Below, piece by piece: positions 52,416 to 60,848 of a DNA stretch of 64,000 nucleotides. Source of the stretch: an uncultured Oscillospiraceae bacterium (GTDB lineage Bacteria > Bacillota > Clostridia > Oscillospirales > Ruminococcaceae); the NCBI GenBank assembly GCA_934446455.1, contig CAKSEE010000008.1, positions 6,418-70,417 on the forward strand, given 5' to 3'. The notes below the pieces were generated by a model. The model worked only from the letters and a program-made list of their open reading frames with translations, had not been told where the DNA came from and made no database searches. The position numbers were made by a program, and so were the translations under genes. Position 1 is the first letter of the stretch. Every line of letters starts with the position of its first letter.

Positions 52416-53588
52416 TCAGAATGCAAAGTTTTCAGCAATTATTTCGGGCGTTTCCGTACCGCCCCGGAAAGCCGAATAGTCGTAAACGCGCAGGTCTACC
52501 GACTCTATCTGCGAGGTGTCTATGGGCTTTGTAAGCTCCATCTGGAATACCTCCACGCCGTCGTTTGTGTCGTAAGTGCCGCCGCGGCAGCCCGAAAGCG
52601 CCGTGCCGTCCTTAAAGTTAATGGTGAACTCAACGTCGTAGCAGTCGCCCTTTTCAAACTCCGAGGTATCCGTTTTGATAAAGCCGCGCAGGGCAAACGG
52701 CGAAACCTCGAGCCTTGTAAGGCGCGCGTCTATCTCATGGTCGGAAATAACCGTTATCCTCCTGTCGTAAACGCGCTCAACGTCCTGCGCGAATATGTCG
52801 AAGTCTATCGGTATCTCCATGCTTACGTCGGCTCTGAGCGACTCCTTGTCGAGCCACGGGCGGTCGTCCTTTACGCTGGCTGTGGGCAGCTCCCTGTAAA
52901 GCTCATGGAAGTCGAGCGCAAGAACCGCGTCCTGCCAGTCGTACTCGTCGAACGCGTTTATCTGGCAGTAATACGAGAACGTGCCGCCTTCCCTTGACAT
53001 AAGCTCAACGCTGAAGCCGCTCACCATGCCGTAGGGCGCGCTGTCGTCCCTGTCGCTGCCATTGGGGGTGAGGTTCAGCTGCCAGTCACTCCAGCCGTCA
53101 TTGGGCAGGTAGTCGTAGCCCTCGTCAAACACCGCGTCGATAAGCACATATGCAATGTGCCTGTCCGCGCATATCCCCTTAACGTGGAGCGAGTACCCGT
53201 CAAGGTCGAACCACTTGTCAAGCTGTTTGCCGCCCTTTGCAAAGTCGAAGTCCGCAGGCGTCTGATATACGCTCTGCGCGCTTTGCGCGTCTGTAGTATC
53301 ATGCGCGCTTTCCGTATATGCCTGCTCGTAGTCCGCGCTGTTCGCAAAAACGCCGCCGAACGCCTTGTTGAAGTCCCAGCCGTTTACCGCGCCCACCGTG
53401 AGCGTTCCCGCAAGCGCTGCTGCCGCAACCGCCGCGGCAGCTATCCCTATGCGCCCCTTAGTTCTGTGTTTGGTGCTGCTCATATTTTCCGCCCTTTCTA
53501 TAATGCTGCCGCAGACCTCTGCGCTGTCGGAAAGCGGCGTTACATCTGAAAAGGCGCGCCTTACTGCCTGCTTTATCTCAGTATCCAT
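52416..53588 (-). CDS. Anti-sigma factor, membrane-spanning (DUF4179-like)
   Basis: 390 residues: a short cytoplasmic part (1-44) that would hold the sigma factor, one transmembrane helix (about 45-66, IGIAAAAVAAAALAGTLTVGA) and a large extracellular beta-rich domain. The arrangement resembles DUF4179-type anti-sigma proteins of Clostridia. Its start overlaps the end of the ECF sigma gene by 11 bases, a usual coupling of sigma and its antagonist. No zinc motif (HxxxCxxC) is present. The signal sensed is unknown. Confidence 0.8.
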   Translation of the reverse strand: MDTEIKQAVRRAFSDVTPLSDSAEVCGSIIERAENMSSTKHRTKGRIGIAAAAVAAAALAGTLTVGAVNGWDFNKAFGGVFANSADYEQAYTESAHDTTDAQSAQSVYQTPADFDFAKGGKQLDKWFDLDGYSLHVKGICADRHIAYVLIDAVFDEGYDYLPNDGWSDWQLNLTPNGSDRDDSAPYGMVSGFSVELMSREGGTFSYYCQINAFDEYDWQDAVLALDFHELYRELPTASVKDDRPWLDKESLRADVSMEIPIDFDIFAQDVERVYDRRITVISDHEIDARLTRLEVSPFALRGFIKTDTSEFEKGDCYDVEFTINFKDGTALSGCRGGTYDTNDGVEVFQMELTKPIDTSQIESVDLRVYDYSAFRGGTETPEIIAENFAF

Positions 53589-54072
53589 CGTGACCCTCCT
53601 CAGTCAGAAGCTCTGCGAGCTTTTTTCTCCCGCGTGAGAGCCTTGTCGTAACCGCCGTCGTCGTCTGCCCAAGCACTGCGGCTATCTCCCTCACCGAAAA
53701 CTCCTCGTAATAGAACATATAAAGCGCCAGCCTGTACTTCTCGTCGAGCTGCATAAGCAGTGGGAGCGTGCCGTCCGCGCCTTTCGGTTCGCACGCGGCT
53801 ATGTCCTGCGCCTGCTCGAGCGGCACGCACAGCCGCGTGCGTCCTGCGCGCAGAACGTTCTTCGCGCGGTTTACAGCCGTCCTTATAAGCCATGCGCGTA
53901 TGTGGTCGCCGTCCCTGAACCGCTTGCCGCCGCGCACCTCGCACAGAAACGCCAGAAACGTGTCCTGCATGATGTCGTCCGCCTCCGCGCGGTTTTTGAC
54001 ATAACAGAATGCCGCGCGGAATACCGTGCCGCAGTAGCGTTCTATAAGCGCTGTCAGCTCCTGTTCGTCCAT
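53578..54072 (-). CDS. ECF-type RNA polymerase sigma factor
   Basis: 164 residues with sigma region 2 (FRAAFCYVKNRAEADDIMQDTFLAFL) and region 4 (LALYMFYYEEFSVREIAAVLGQTTTAVTTRLSRGRKKLAELL) and nothing else, the ECF plan. GGAGGAG precedes the start. Target promoters are unknown; autoregulation is usual but no matching promoter was identified upstream. It is divergent from the lipid kinase gene. Confidence 0.95.
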   Translation of the reverse strand: MDEQELTALIERYCGTVFRAAFCYVKNRAEADDIMQDTFLAFLCEVRGGKRFRDGDHIRAWLIRTAVNRAKNVLRAGRTRLCVPLEQAQDIAACEPKGADGTLPLLMQLDEKYRLALYMFYYEEFSVREIAAVLGQTTTAVTTRLSRGRKKLAELLTEEGHDGY

Positions 54073-54264
54073 GCTGCTCCTCCGTCCTTATATGCTCTGA
54101 AAGGCCTTTCACTTACAACACAATCGGGAGTGCGGATTTGTCACAGCCCGCGCGGAAATTCCCACGCTTTTGCAAATTTCCGCCTGACGCGACATAATCC
54201 GACAGCATAGAGCCGCATTTTTATGCCCAATTGTGAAATTATTCTGATAATCCGCGCGCAGATA

Positions 54265-54293
54265 TTGACTTTTACCTCGTCTTAATGTAAAAT
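54265..54293 (+). promoter_or_regulatory. Promoter of the lipid kinase gene
   Basis: TTGACT (54265-54270), 17-base spacer, TAAAAT (54288-54293); GGAGG precedes the ATG at 54328. Confidence 0.85.
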
Positions 54294-54327
54294 AGACCAA
54301 AGGAACACTGCTATTCGGAGGAAGGCT

Positions 54328-55236
54328 ATGGCAAGACAGAAGCTGCTTTTCGTTTACAACCCATGCTCGGGCAAGGGCGGGATACTGCGCTCCCTGCCCG
54401 AGATAATATCCATATTCACTGCGGGCGGTTACGACGTTACCGCGCACCCCACCTCCTGCCGCCTTGACGGGCAGGAGTTCATCGCGCAGTACGGCGCGCA
54501 GTATGACCTTGTTGCGGCGTGCGGCGGCGACGGCACGCTTCACGAGCTTTTCAGAGGCATGGCGGAGCATTCTCCCGACATACGCTGCGGGTATATCCCC
54601 GCAGGCACAATGAACGACTTTGCCGCTTCGCTGCGCATTCCGCGCGTTATGCCAGACGCTGCGGACATGATAGTGCGCGGTAACTTCCGCAGGGTGGACG
54701 CAGGGCTTCTCAACGGCGAGCGCTTCGCGTATGTCGCGGCGTTCGGCGCGTTTACTGAGATAAGCTATTCCACCGACAGAAGCCTTAAGAGCGTGTTCGG
54801 GTCGTTCGCATATTTCCTTGAGGGAATGAAGCTCTTTGACCTCAACTACTTCTCCGAAAACACCCGCCGCCTTAAAATAACAAGCGGAAACGATGTTTAC
54901 GAGGGCGACTTTGTTTTCGGCATGGCGGCGAACTCGCTATCAGTCGCGGGGCTTACTCGGCTGCTGCCCGCAGGCGCGGCAATGGACGACGGACTTCTCG
55001 ACTGTCTTTTCATCAAAACGCCCAGAAATCTCGCCGACCTTGACCGTATACGCGCCGAGGTGCAGGGCGAGGCGGAATGCGGCACGAACGTGATAAGACT
55101 TCGCACAGGCTCTCTTACCGTTGAGAGCTTTGAGGAAATGGACTGGGACACCGACGGCGAGTACGGCGGCAGCTTTACGCGAGCGGAAATGTCCGTGCAG
55201 CCCTCTGCAATACTTATTGCAGCGCCCGCAGAATAA
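54328..55236 (+). CDS. Diacylglycerol kinase-family lipid kinase (DagK/YegS-like)
   Basis: 302 residues. FVYNPCSGKG at the N-terminus, the catalytic CGGDGTLHE (residues 65-73) and GYIPAGTMNDFA are the family signatures; the C-terminal beta domain includes DWDTDGE with conserved acidic residues. In Firmicutes DgkB-type enzymes recycle diacylglycerol released by lipoteichoic acid synthesis, but DagK and YegS members use other lipids, so the substrate is open. It is monocistronic, flanked by its own promoter and a perfect terminator. Confidence 0.93.
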   Translation: MARQKLLFVYNPCSGKGGILRSLPEIISIFTAGGYDVTAHPTSCRLDGQEFIAQYGAQYDLVAACGGDGTLHELFRGMAEHSPDIRCGYIPAGTMNDFAASLRIPRVMPDAADMIVRGNFRRVDAGLLNGERFAYVAAFGAFTEISYSTDRSLKSVFGSFAYFLEGMKLFDLNYFSENTRRLKITSGNDVYEGDFVFGMAANSLSVAGLTRLLPAGAAMDDGLLDCLFIKTPRNLADLDRIRAEVQGEAECGTNVIRLRTGSLTVESFEEMDWDTDGEYGGSFTRAEMSVQPSAILIAAPAE

Positions 55237-55253
55237 CGCGATAACAACGCAAA

Positions 55254-55283
55254 ATGCCCGTGGAGCGTTCGCTTCACGGGCAT
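55254..55283. terminator. Bidirectional terminator between lipid kinase and ricT
   Basis: ATGCCCGTGGAGCG and CGCTTCACGGGCAT form a near-perfect stem with a TT loop, followed by TTTTTC on the plus strand and preceded by AAAA, so it can also end the convergent ricT transcript. Confidence 0.9.
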
Positions 55284-55287
55284 TTTT

Positions 55288-56457
55288 TCAGTTGTCCTCG
55301 AGATTTCTGAGCGCCTTTATCTCGTCGCGGTTTACCCTTATCTGCCCGTCGCGCAGCACCTTTACCTCGCTCTTGTTGATCGAAAGCGGAACGTCGGGCT
55401 TTTTGTCGAGCTTTACCTTAAGGATTCCCGTAAGCAGGTTTACCTCGTCAACCACGCCGCGGCCCTCGGGCGTTTCAACAAGCGCGCCCGCCTTAGGCGT
55501 TGTGCGCAGGAACTCCTCGTAGCAGTCCTGCTCGTACTTAAGGCAGCACATAAGCCTGCCGCACGTTCCCGAGATTTTTGTGGGATTGAGCGAAAGCGAC
55601 TGCTCCTTAGCCATTTTAATGGACACGGGCTGGAACTCTCCGAGAAAGCTTGAGCAGCAGAACGGTCTGCCGCATATGCCAAGCCCGCCCAGCATTTTCG
55701 CCTCGTCGCGCACGCCTATCTGGCGCAGCTCTATCCTTGTGCGGTATATGCCCGCAAGGTCCTTTACAAGCTCGCGGAAGTCCACCCTGCCGTCGGACGT
55801 GAAATAGAAGAGTATCTTGCTGCCGTCAAACGTTACCTCTATCTCTATGGGCTTCATGTCTAGCTTGTGCTGCTCTATCTTCTCCGCAAAAACGCGCATT
55901 ATCTCCTTTTCGCGCTTGCGGTTCTGCTCCAGCTGGCGCAGGTCCGCCTCGACAGCCTTGCGGAGAACATTCTTAAGCGGGGACACAAGCCCGCTCTCGG
56001 GAAACTGCCTGTTTGAAAGCACTATCTCGCCGCATTCAACGCCGCGCGCCGTTTCAACAATGGCTCTGTCGCCCTGCCTGAACGCAATGCCCGCAGGGGA
56101 GAAGTAGTAGACCTTTCCCACGTCCTTGAAGCGTATGCCGATAATCTCCACGGTGCGCACGGGCGCGTCGGGGTCGGCGGGAGCCGCAGGGCGCTTTAGC
56201 TGCTGCGCGGGACGGTCGCTCCGGTCGTACCGGTCGCTCCGGTCGTACCGGTCGCTCCGGTCGCGGCGGGGGTGGCGCTGCTCGGACTTTTCCGAATGCT
56301 CGGGGTGGCGCTGCTTGTCGCGCCTGTCCTGCGCCGCACGCCTTGCAGGCGCAGCAGGCTGCACAGACTGCGCGGGCGCATTCTGAGCCGCGCGCTCCTG
56401 CCCCTCCTGCGGCTTATTCTTGGGGGCTATCTTTTCAGTATAGTAATTATTATCCAT
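55288..56457 (-). CDS. ricT: PSP1-domain protein RicT (YaaT)
   Basis: Subunit of the RicA-RicF-RicT complex, which binds [4Fe-4S] clusters and steers RNase Y and sporulation/biofilm phosphorelay in B. subtilis. 389 residues. The first ~95 are basic and disordered with DRSDRY repeats; the PSP1 domain follows, with IGIRFKDVGKVYYFSP at its start. The cysteines are GICGRPFCC (C262, C267, C268) and GTCGRLMCCLKYE (C299, C304, C305), intact. The long Arg/Asp tail is not present in B. subtilis YaaT. It is last in darA-holB-ricT. rny, its likely partner, is also in this window. Confidence 0.93.
   Translation of the reverse strand: MDNNYYTEKIAPKNKPQEGQERAAQNAPAQSVQPAAPARRAAQDRRDKQRHPEHSEKSEQRHPRRDRSDRYDRSDRYDRSDRPAQQLKRPAAPADPDAPVRTVEIIGIRFKDVGKVYYFSPAGIAFRQGDRAIVETARGVECGEIVLSNRQFPESGLVSPLKNVLRKAVEADLRQLEQNRKREKEIMRVFAEKIEQHKLDMKPIEIEVTFDGSKILFYFTSDGRVDFRELVKDLAGIYRTRIELRQIGVRDEAKMLGGLGICGRPFCCSSFLGEFQPVSIKMAKEQSLSLNPTKISGTCGRLMCCLKYEQDCYEEFLRTTPKAGALVETPEGRGVVDEVNLLTGILKVKLDKKPDVPLSINKSEVKVLRDGQIRVNRDEIKALRNLEDN
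56214..56263. repeat. 18-bp tandem repeat inside ricT
   Basis: GGTCGCTCCGGTCGTACC occurs two and three-quarter times head to tail. On the minus strand it encodes DRSDRY repeats in the disordered N-terminal tail of RicT. Perfect copies imply recent slippage. Confidence 0.9.
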
Positions 56458-56481
56458 GTTTCTCCTTAATATGTGGCTTTA

Positions 56482-57420
56482 TCAGAACATCGCCGCAGAA
56501 AGCCGCGCTGCCGTAAGCGCAATATTCGGGTTGAACACCGCGCCGCCCATTATGTCAAATACCGCGTCAAGCATGGCAAGGATATGCCGCTCGTCGAACA
56601 CCGCCGCTATCGCGCGCGCCTCTCCCGCAGCAAGGCCCTCCGCCGTGCCGCCGCAGCGCACCGAAAGCGCGTCGCGAAGAATATCAGAAAGCATCGCGGT
56701 AAGCTCTGCGAACTCCGTTCTCCCGCCGCGCGAGGTAAGCGCCGCGCAAAGCTCCAACCTGTCCATATGCGATATGGCGGCTGCAGCTCTCACAGCGGCG
56801 GCGGCACCCTCGTCCTGCACTCCGTCAAGCACGGCAAGGCACTTCCCTATGCTTGCGGGGCTTTGTCCCACTACCGCGCGCGCACGCGCCTCATTGCAGC
56901 CCCTGTCCCGCAGGAATCTCACGCACTCCTCGGCGGGTGCAGGCGGCACCTCGAACGCCGTCACCCTTGAAAGGATAGTGACAAGCACGTTTGAAGCGCT
57001 CTCGCAGGTGAATATGAACTTTACAAACGGCGCAGGCTCCTCTATTATCTTAAGAAGATGATTCTGCACCTTGTCGCTTACGCCGTCAAAGTCCTCGAAC
57101 ACATATATCTTTACCGCGCCGTTGTTGGGCAGCACTGCTATGTCCGAAAGCGCCGCGCGCACCGCTTCTATGCTGTACTTTCCCTCGCACGCGCGCTTTA
57201 CAAGCTTAACGTCGGGGTGCGCGTCAGCCTCCGCCATGCGGCAGGCAGCGCACTCCCCGCAGGGGGGCGCGCCGCAGAGGAACAGCTGCGCCGCATATCG
57301 CGCCATGGTCTTTTTGCCGCAGCCCGCGCCGCCGCTGAAAAGCAGCGCATGGGACAGCCGCCCCCTTTTCGCCGCCGCGTCAAGACCTGCTTTAAGCGCG
57401 CTTTTTCCGTAAAGCTCCAT
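56482..57420 (-). CDS. holB: DNA polymerase III delta' subunit
   Basis: 312 residues, clamp-loader AAA+ subunit. P-loop region GGAGCGKKT (30-38) and zinc-binding C49, C54, C57, C60 (CGAPPCGECAACRM). The Walker B-like VFEDFD, the IIEEP motif (LLKIIEEPAP) and sensor-1 LSRVTAF follow. The C-terminal helical third is divergent. One-base overlap with darA (57420) shows tight coupling. Confidence 0.92.
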   Translation of the reverse strand: MELYGKSALKAGLDAAAKRGRLSHALLFSGGAGCGKKTMARYAAQLFLCGAPPCGECAACRMAEADAHPDVKLVKRACEGKYSIEAVRAALSDIAVLPNNGAVKIYVFEDFDGVSDKVQNHLLKIIEEPAPFVKFIFTCESASNVLVTILSRVTAFEVPPAPAEECVRFLRDRGCNEARARAVVGQSPASIGKCLAVLDGVQDEGAAAAVRAAAAISHMDRLELCAALTSRGGRTEFAELTAMLSDILRDALSVRCGGTAEGLAAGEARAIAAVFDERHILAMLDAVFDIMGGAVFNPNIALTAARLSAAMF

Positions 57421-57743
57421 TATACCTTCTCAAACCGCTCAACGTTCGTTACGAATATCGTAGCGCCGCCCACGGTCACCTCAACGGGAAAGCTTGTGTA
57501 GCTGCCTATGCCGTAGCTTGCGGAATTGGGCACAAACTGCTTTCTCCTGTGCGAATGCTTTTTTATAATGTCGATTATCTCGTCCAGCCTGTCGTCCTCA
57601 GAGCATATCATGAGCGTTGTGTTTCCCGCCATGAGAAACCCGCCCGAGGAAGAAAGCTTGGTAGCCTGAACGCCCTTTTTCGTGAGTGCAGACTGCACCG
57701 AATGGCTGTCGTCATTGTTGATTATCGCGTATATAAGCTTCAT
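57420..57743 (-). CDS. darA: Cyclic-di-AMP receptor DarA (PstA/YaaQ)
   Basis: 107 residues, PII-like trimer subunit that binds c-di-AMP in B. subtilis and relatives. KLIYAIINNDDSHSVQSALTKKG and STGGF-type ligand loop SSSGGFLMAGNTTLM are typical, as is the tail VTVGGATIFVTNVERFEKV. The downstream target is not known. It is first in darA-holB-ricT; the tmk and yaaR genes usually nearby in Bacillus are absent here. AAAGGAGG precedes the start. Confidence 0.95.
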   Translation of the reverse strand: MKLIYAIINNDDSHSVQSALTKKGVQATKLSSSGGFLMAGNTTLMICSEDDRLDEIIDIIKKHSHRRKQFVPNSASYGIGSYTSFPVEVTVGGATIFVTNVERFEKV

Positions 57744-57774
57744 GTCCGTCCTCCTTTATGGGGATACTCTCTAT

Positions 57775-57803
57775 ATTATACAGCATTTCCGCCAAAAAAT
57801 CAA
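57775..57803 (-). promoter_or_regulatory. Promoter of darA-holB-ricT
   Basis: On the minus strand TTGATT (57798-57803), 17-base spacer, TATAAT (57775-57780), 32 bases before the darA ATG. Confidence 0.85.
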
Positions 57804-58010
57804 CGGCTTTTAGCGCTTTGCGCAAAAAAACGCTCTCCCGCGCATATAAACGGAAGAGCTTAATCCAACGCCCCATACGGAAACGCCGATACATTCTACG
57901 ACATTGCTTCACAAGTGGGCGCAGATTGTGCCCCTGCGCTCACGGCGTGACGGCTTGCCGCCAAACCGAACATCGGTATTGACAATTTGATAATATTACT
58001 GAAAAGCGTC

Positions 58011-58832
58011 TTAATCAACTATTTCACTAACTTCAGCAACGCCCGCATACTTGCCCTCAAAGTGCAGCTCCACTTTTGACTTATCCGAGCCTGTTGCGTT
58101 ACGAAAATATTGTTTAACATTGGCGACAGCTGACTCATCTGCGCAAATATGAATTCGGATAAGTGATTTTTCTTTCTTCACTATATATAAATAATACGTT
58201 TGCCCTTCAATACTGACAGAATAAATATTGCTTAAATGACAAAACCGCATTTTAGCGCCTTTGATTCTTTTTAACGATAAATCAACAGTCGGGACAATAT
58301 AGTTATCATCTATATCGGTCGTGACGAAATTGCTCATACAATTACGCACACATATATATCCAACTGTTGAAGCCATAAGAAAAGGCACGCAAAACAACGC
58401 CATTATTACGGGGTCGAACAAAATAACTATCACGAGCAATACGACCCAGAAAAAAGCATTCCAGAACAAGGATATCGGGTTATAATTCAAGGATATCTTT
58501 GCTTTGCAATGTCCGCAGCGAAACGCATAACCGGGATTGAACAATTTCAGCAATTTGCCCTCGTTCAATACCAATCTCATGTCGTGCAGCAGCACGATCG
58601 AATACCGCTTGATATATGAATAATGCGTCAGGTCAGTTGTATACGGAGGCTTTGTTTTCTCATGATAGGAACTTTTTGGACATATTGTATATGGCGTCAA
58701 TTTTGGAACAGACGAAAGATAATATTCAATCCCCTGAGAATTTACGCCAAATCTATAACCTAACATAGAACGATCAGGCGGAACAAGCGAACTTCTTCCG
58801 CAGCAGGGGCATACAAACTGCTTTATTCTCAT
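58011..58832 (-). CDS. AT-rich membrane protein with split zinc motif, unrecognised
   Basis: 273 residues, no family recognised. Two CxxC-type pairs (CPCCG near residue 8 and RCGHCK near 106) could form a split zinc ribbon like those of rubredoxin-fold membrane proteins. Two adjacent hydrophobic helices (about 122-160) form a hairpin, and a Lys-rich cytosolic domain follows. Codons are clearly more A/T-rich than in neighbours (many ATA, AAA, TAT), suggesting acquisition. GGGGAG precedes the start. It is last in a run with the next three minus-strand genes, with about 265 bases to darA. Confidence 0.75.
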   Translation of the reverse strand: MRIKQFVCPCCGRSSLVPPDRSMLGYRFGVNSQGIEYYLSSVPKLTPYTICPKSSYHEKTKPPYTTDLTHYSYIKRYSIVLLHDMRLVLNEGKLLKLFNPGYAFRCGHCKAKISLNYNPISLFWNAFFWVVLLVIVILFDPVIMALFCVPFLMASTVGYICVRNCMSNFVTTDIDDNYIVPTVDLSLKRIKGAKMRFCHLSNIYSVSIEGQTYYLYIVKKEKSLIRIHICADESAVANVKQYFRNATGSDKSKVELHFEGKYAGVAEVSEIVD

Positions 58833-58899
58833 TGATATCTCCCCTAATATCCACCGACAATCGTCCGCAAATTATGAGTATCGTTCACCGGAAGTAACG

Positions 58900-59706
58900 T
58901 TACCGCTTTGTCTTTGCATTATCCTTTGCGGTATCGTCCGCCGCCTCGTACTGCCGCTCAAGCTCCAGCTCGGGGTAGGGGTTGCCGTCCTTGTCATAGG
59001 CAATAGTCAGGTGATACGCAAGCACGCCGTTGTCAAAGCCCGTGAAGTCGAGCGGGTTGTCCGCCTCAACGCCGTAAGTGTAGATAAACGTGATAACGGG
59101 CGGCTGATTTTCATCGGTAGCGGTGAAAACCATGCGGAAGCTGTCGCATTCGCGGAACGCAAACGCCGCGCCCCTGTTTTCGTCGGTGATTATGGGATCG
59201 ATTGTGCGGCGGCGCTCAACAAAGCCCTCCTCGCCGTTTTCTATCGCGGGGTAAACGTTCTGCGCGGCAAGAAACTGCGCGTTTGTCGCTGCGGCGGTAA
59301 GCCCCAAATCCTTGTACACATAGTCCGAGCTTATCGGATCGCCAAGGTCGGTTAAGCCGTTGTAAACAGAACCCGAAAGTATGTAAGTGGATACGTCCGC
59401 CTGAGTAAGCGTTACGCTGAAAACGGGCGCGTAGATTATATTCTGATACTGCGAGAGTATGTCTGTAAGCTCGGTGCTGCTGACGGTGCCGCTTTCGCTG
59501 TCGTTCATAGTGCGCACTATTTCAGAGAGCGTTTCGTTCGCGTTAAGGTCGGTGGTGTATACCCTGGTAACGCGCGCGGTTTCACCCTCGCCGTTCTTTA
59601 TGTCGCCGCAGTAAACCATGTCGTGGGCGTTCAGCATAAGCACAAGATAAAGTATCAGAGCGCCCAGAAGCAGCGCTACAAGCAGGATTCCCAGAACAAT
59701 TTTCAT
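58900..59706 (-). CDS. Membrane-anchored extracytoplasmic protein, unrecognised
   Basis: 268 residues. One N-terminal hydrophobic helix (about 2-25, VLGILLVALLLGALILYLVL) acts as an uncleaved anchor or signal; the rest is acidic, beta-rich and Thr/Asp-rich, with no cysteine motif. I recognise no family. Codon use matches its operon neighbour FkbM, not the AT-rich gene downstream. It is 15 bases after the FkbM gene, so transcribed with it. Confidence 0.75.
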   Translation of the reverse strand: MKIVLGILLVALLLGALILYLVLMLNAHDMVYCGDIKNGEGETARVTRVYTTDLNANETLSEIVRTMNDSESGTVSSTELTDILSQYQNIIYAPVFSVTLTQADVSTYILSGSVYNGLTDLGDPISSDYVYKDLGLTAAATNAQFLAAQNVYPAIENGEEGFVERRRTIDPIITDENRGAAFAFRECDSFRMVFTATDENQPPVITFIYTYGVEADNPLDFTGFDNGVLAYHLTIAYDKDGNPYPELELERQYEAADDTAKDNAKTKR

Positions 59707-59721
59707 CGTTTTTCCTCTTTG

Positions 59722-60819
59722 TTACAGGCAGTATAGATTTGTGTCCCAGTCGGGGATATACCGGTGGTGACGCATATAGAGCGAGTATTTTCTGTTCATC
59801 TCATGCACCGCAAGCGGCAGGGTGAACATATCCTCATTGCGGTGGTAAAGCGCAACGTTAAGTTTCGGGCGGAACTGCTCTATCGTATGCCGCGTTCCCT
59901 CCAGCGCCTGAAGCTCGCTGCCCTCAACGTCGTACTTTATATATGTCGCCGCCGCGCCGTTAAGAATGGTGTCGGGGCGCAGCATCTTCACCTCGCGGAA
60001 TCGCGCGGGATTTATGCCCAGCGTACCAACGGCAGGCACCGCGTGCGAGCTTCTTCCCGCGCGCAGGCTGAACATAACCGTCGTATCCTCGTTCCACGCG
60101 CCCGCGTTGTACGCCTCAAGCAGCGCGGAGCCTATCATATAGAGCCTGCGCAGCAGCTTTCGGTAGTTCTTGGGGTCCGGCTCCATTGCGTAGAGCTTTG
60201 TAAACTGCATTGAGGTTTCGTTCAGGAACTCCACCAGAGTATCGCCGTTGTACGCGCCAAGGTCCACATAGATTTCCTGCGCGCCTATTTCAAGCAGGTC
60301 GAATTTCTCCGCCGCAGGCGTTTCAACAGCGCGCAGCAGGTCTGTCCTGCCGCTCAGCTTATAGCGCACCACCGCCTCAAACACGCGTTTTGACTGTTCG
60401 TCGGCAAGCATTGAGTACACCTCTGAAAGCTCGCTGCGGTGCTCGCGGGCATAATCAAGGTCGAACAGGCCGCCGCCCGCCACGGGAACATTCGGCGCGT
60501 AAAGCTCGTGCCGCTGCGCTATGCCGTAAATGCGCTCCATGACCTCGGGCAGCTGCGTGCCGAAGCACACAAGGATAATAAACTCGTCCCCGTAAAGCTC
60601 CTCTATCTCCGAGAGTTTCTTCACGCGGTACCCAAGAAAGCTGTGCCCGCGCACAAACTCGTCGCTCGCCATTATATCCGCCACGGGAATGTCAAGCGCG
60701 TCAAGCACCGCCTTTATTTTCTCCGCGCCGTCGCCCATGCCGTAAAGCACTATGCGCTTTTTCGTCTGCCGCAGGTAGTCCCACAGGCAGCTGTCTATCT
60801 CGTCAAGAAAAAAACTCAT
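59722..60819 (-). CDS. FkbM-family methyltransferase
   Basis: 365 residues. The first ~125 form a Rossmann-like domain (KRIVLYGMGDGAEKIKAVLD); the FkbM SAM methyltransferase domain follows with YVDLGAYNGDTLVEFL (SAM loop) and IKYDVEGSELQALEGTRHTI (the FkbM DVEGxE signature). The family methylates sugars and natural products; here a surface glycan is plausible, not shown. GAGGG precedes the ATG. It follows the EAL-HDOD gene by 29 bases. Confidence 0.88.
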   Translation of the reverse strand: MSFFLDEIDSCLWDYLRQTKKRIVLYGMGDGAEKIKAVLDALDIPVADIMASDEFVRGHSFLGYRVKKLSEIEELYGDEFIILVCFGTQLPEVMERIYGIAQRHELYAPNVPVAGGGLFDLDYAREHRSELSEVYSMLADEQSKRVFEAVVRYKLSGRTDLLRAVETPAAEKFDLLEIGAQEIYVDLGAYNGDTLVEFLNETSMQFTKLYAMEPDPKNYRKLLRRLYMIGSALLEAYNAGAWNEDTTVMFSLRAGRSSHAVPAVGTLGINPARFREVKMLRPDTILNGAAATYIKYDVEGSELQALEGTRHTIEQFRPKLNVALYHRNEDMFTLPLAVHEMNRKYSLYMRHHRYIPDWDTNLYCL

Positions 60820-60848
60820 GTATCCCTCAAATCCCGCAGGAACGCCTG

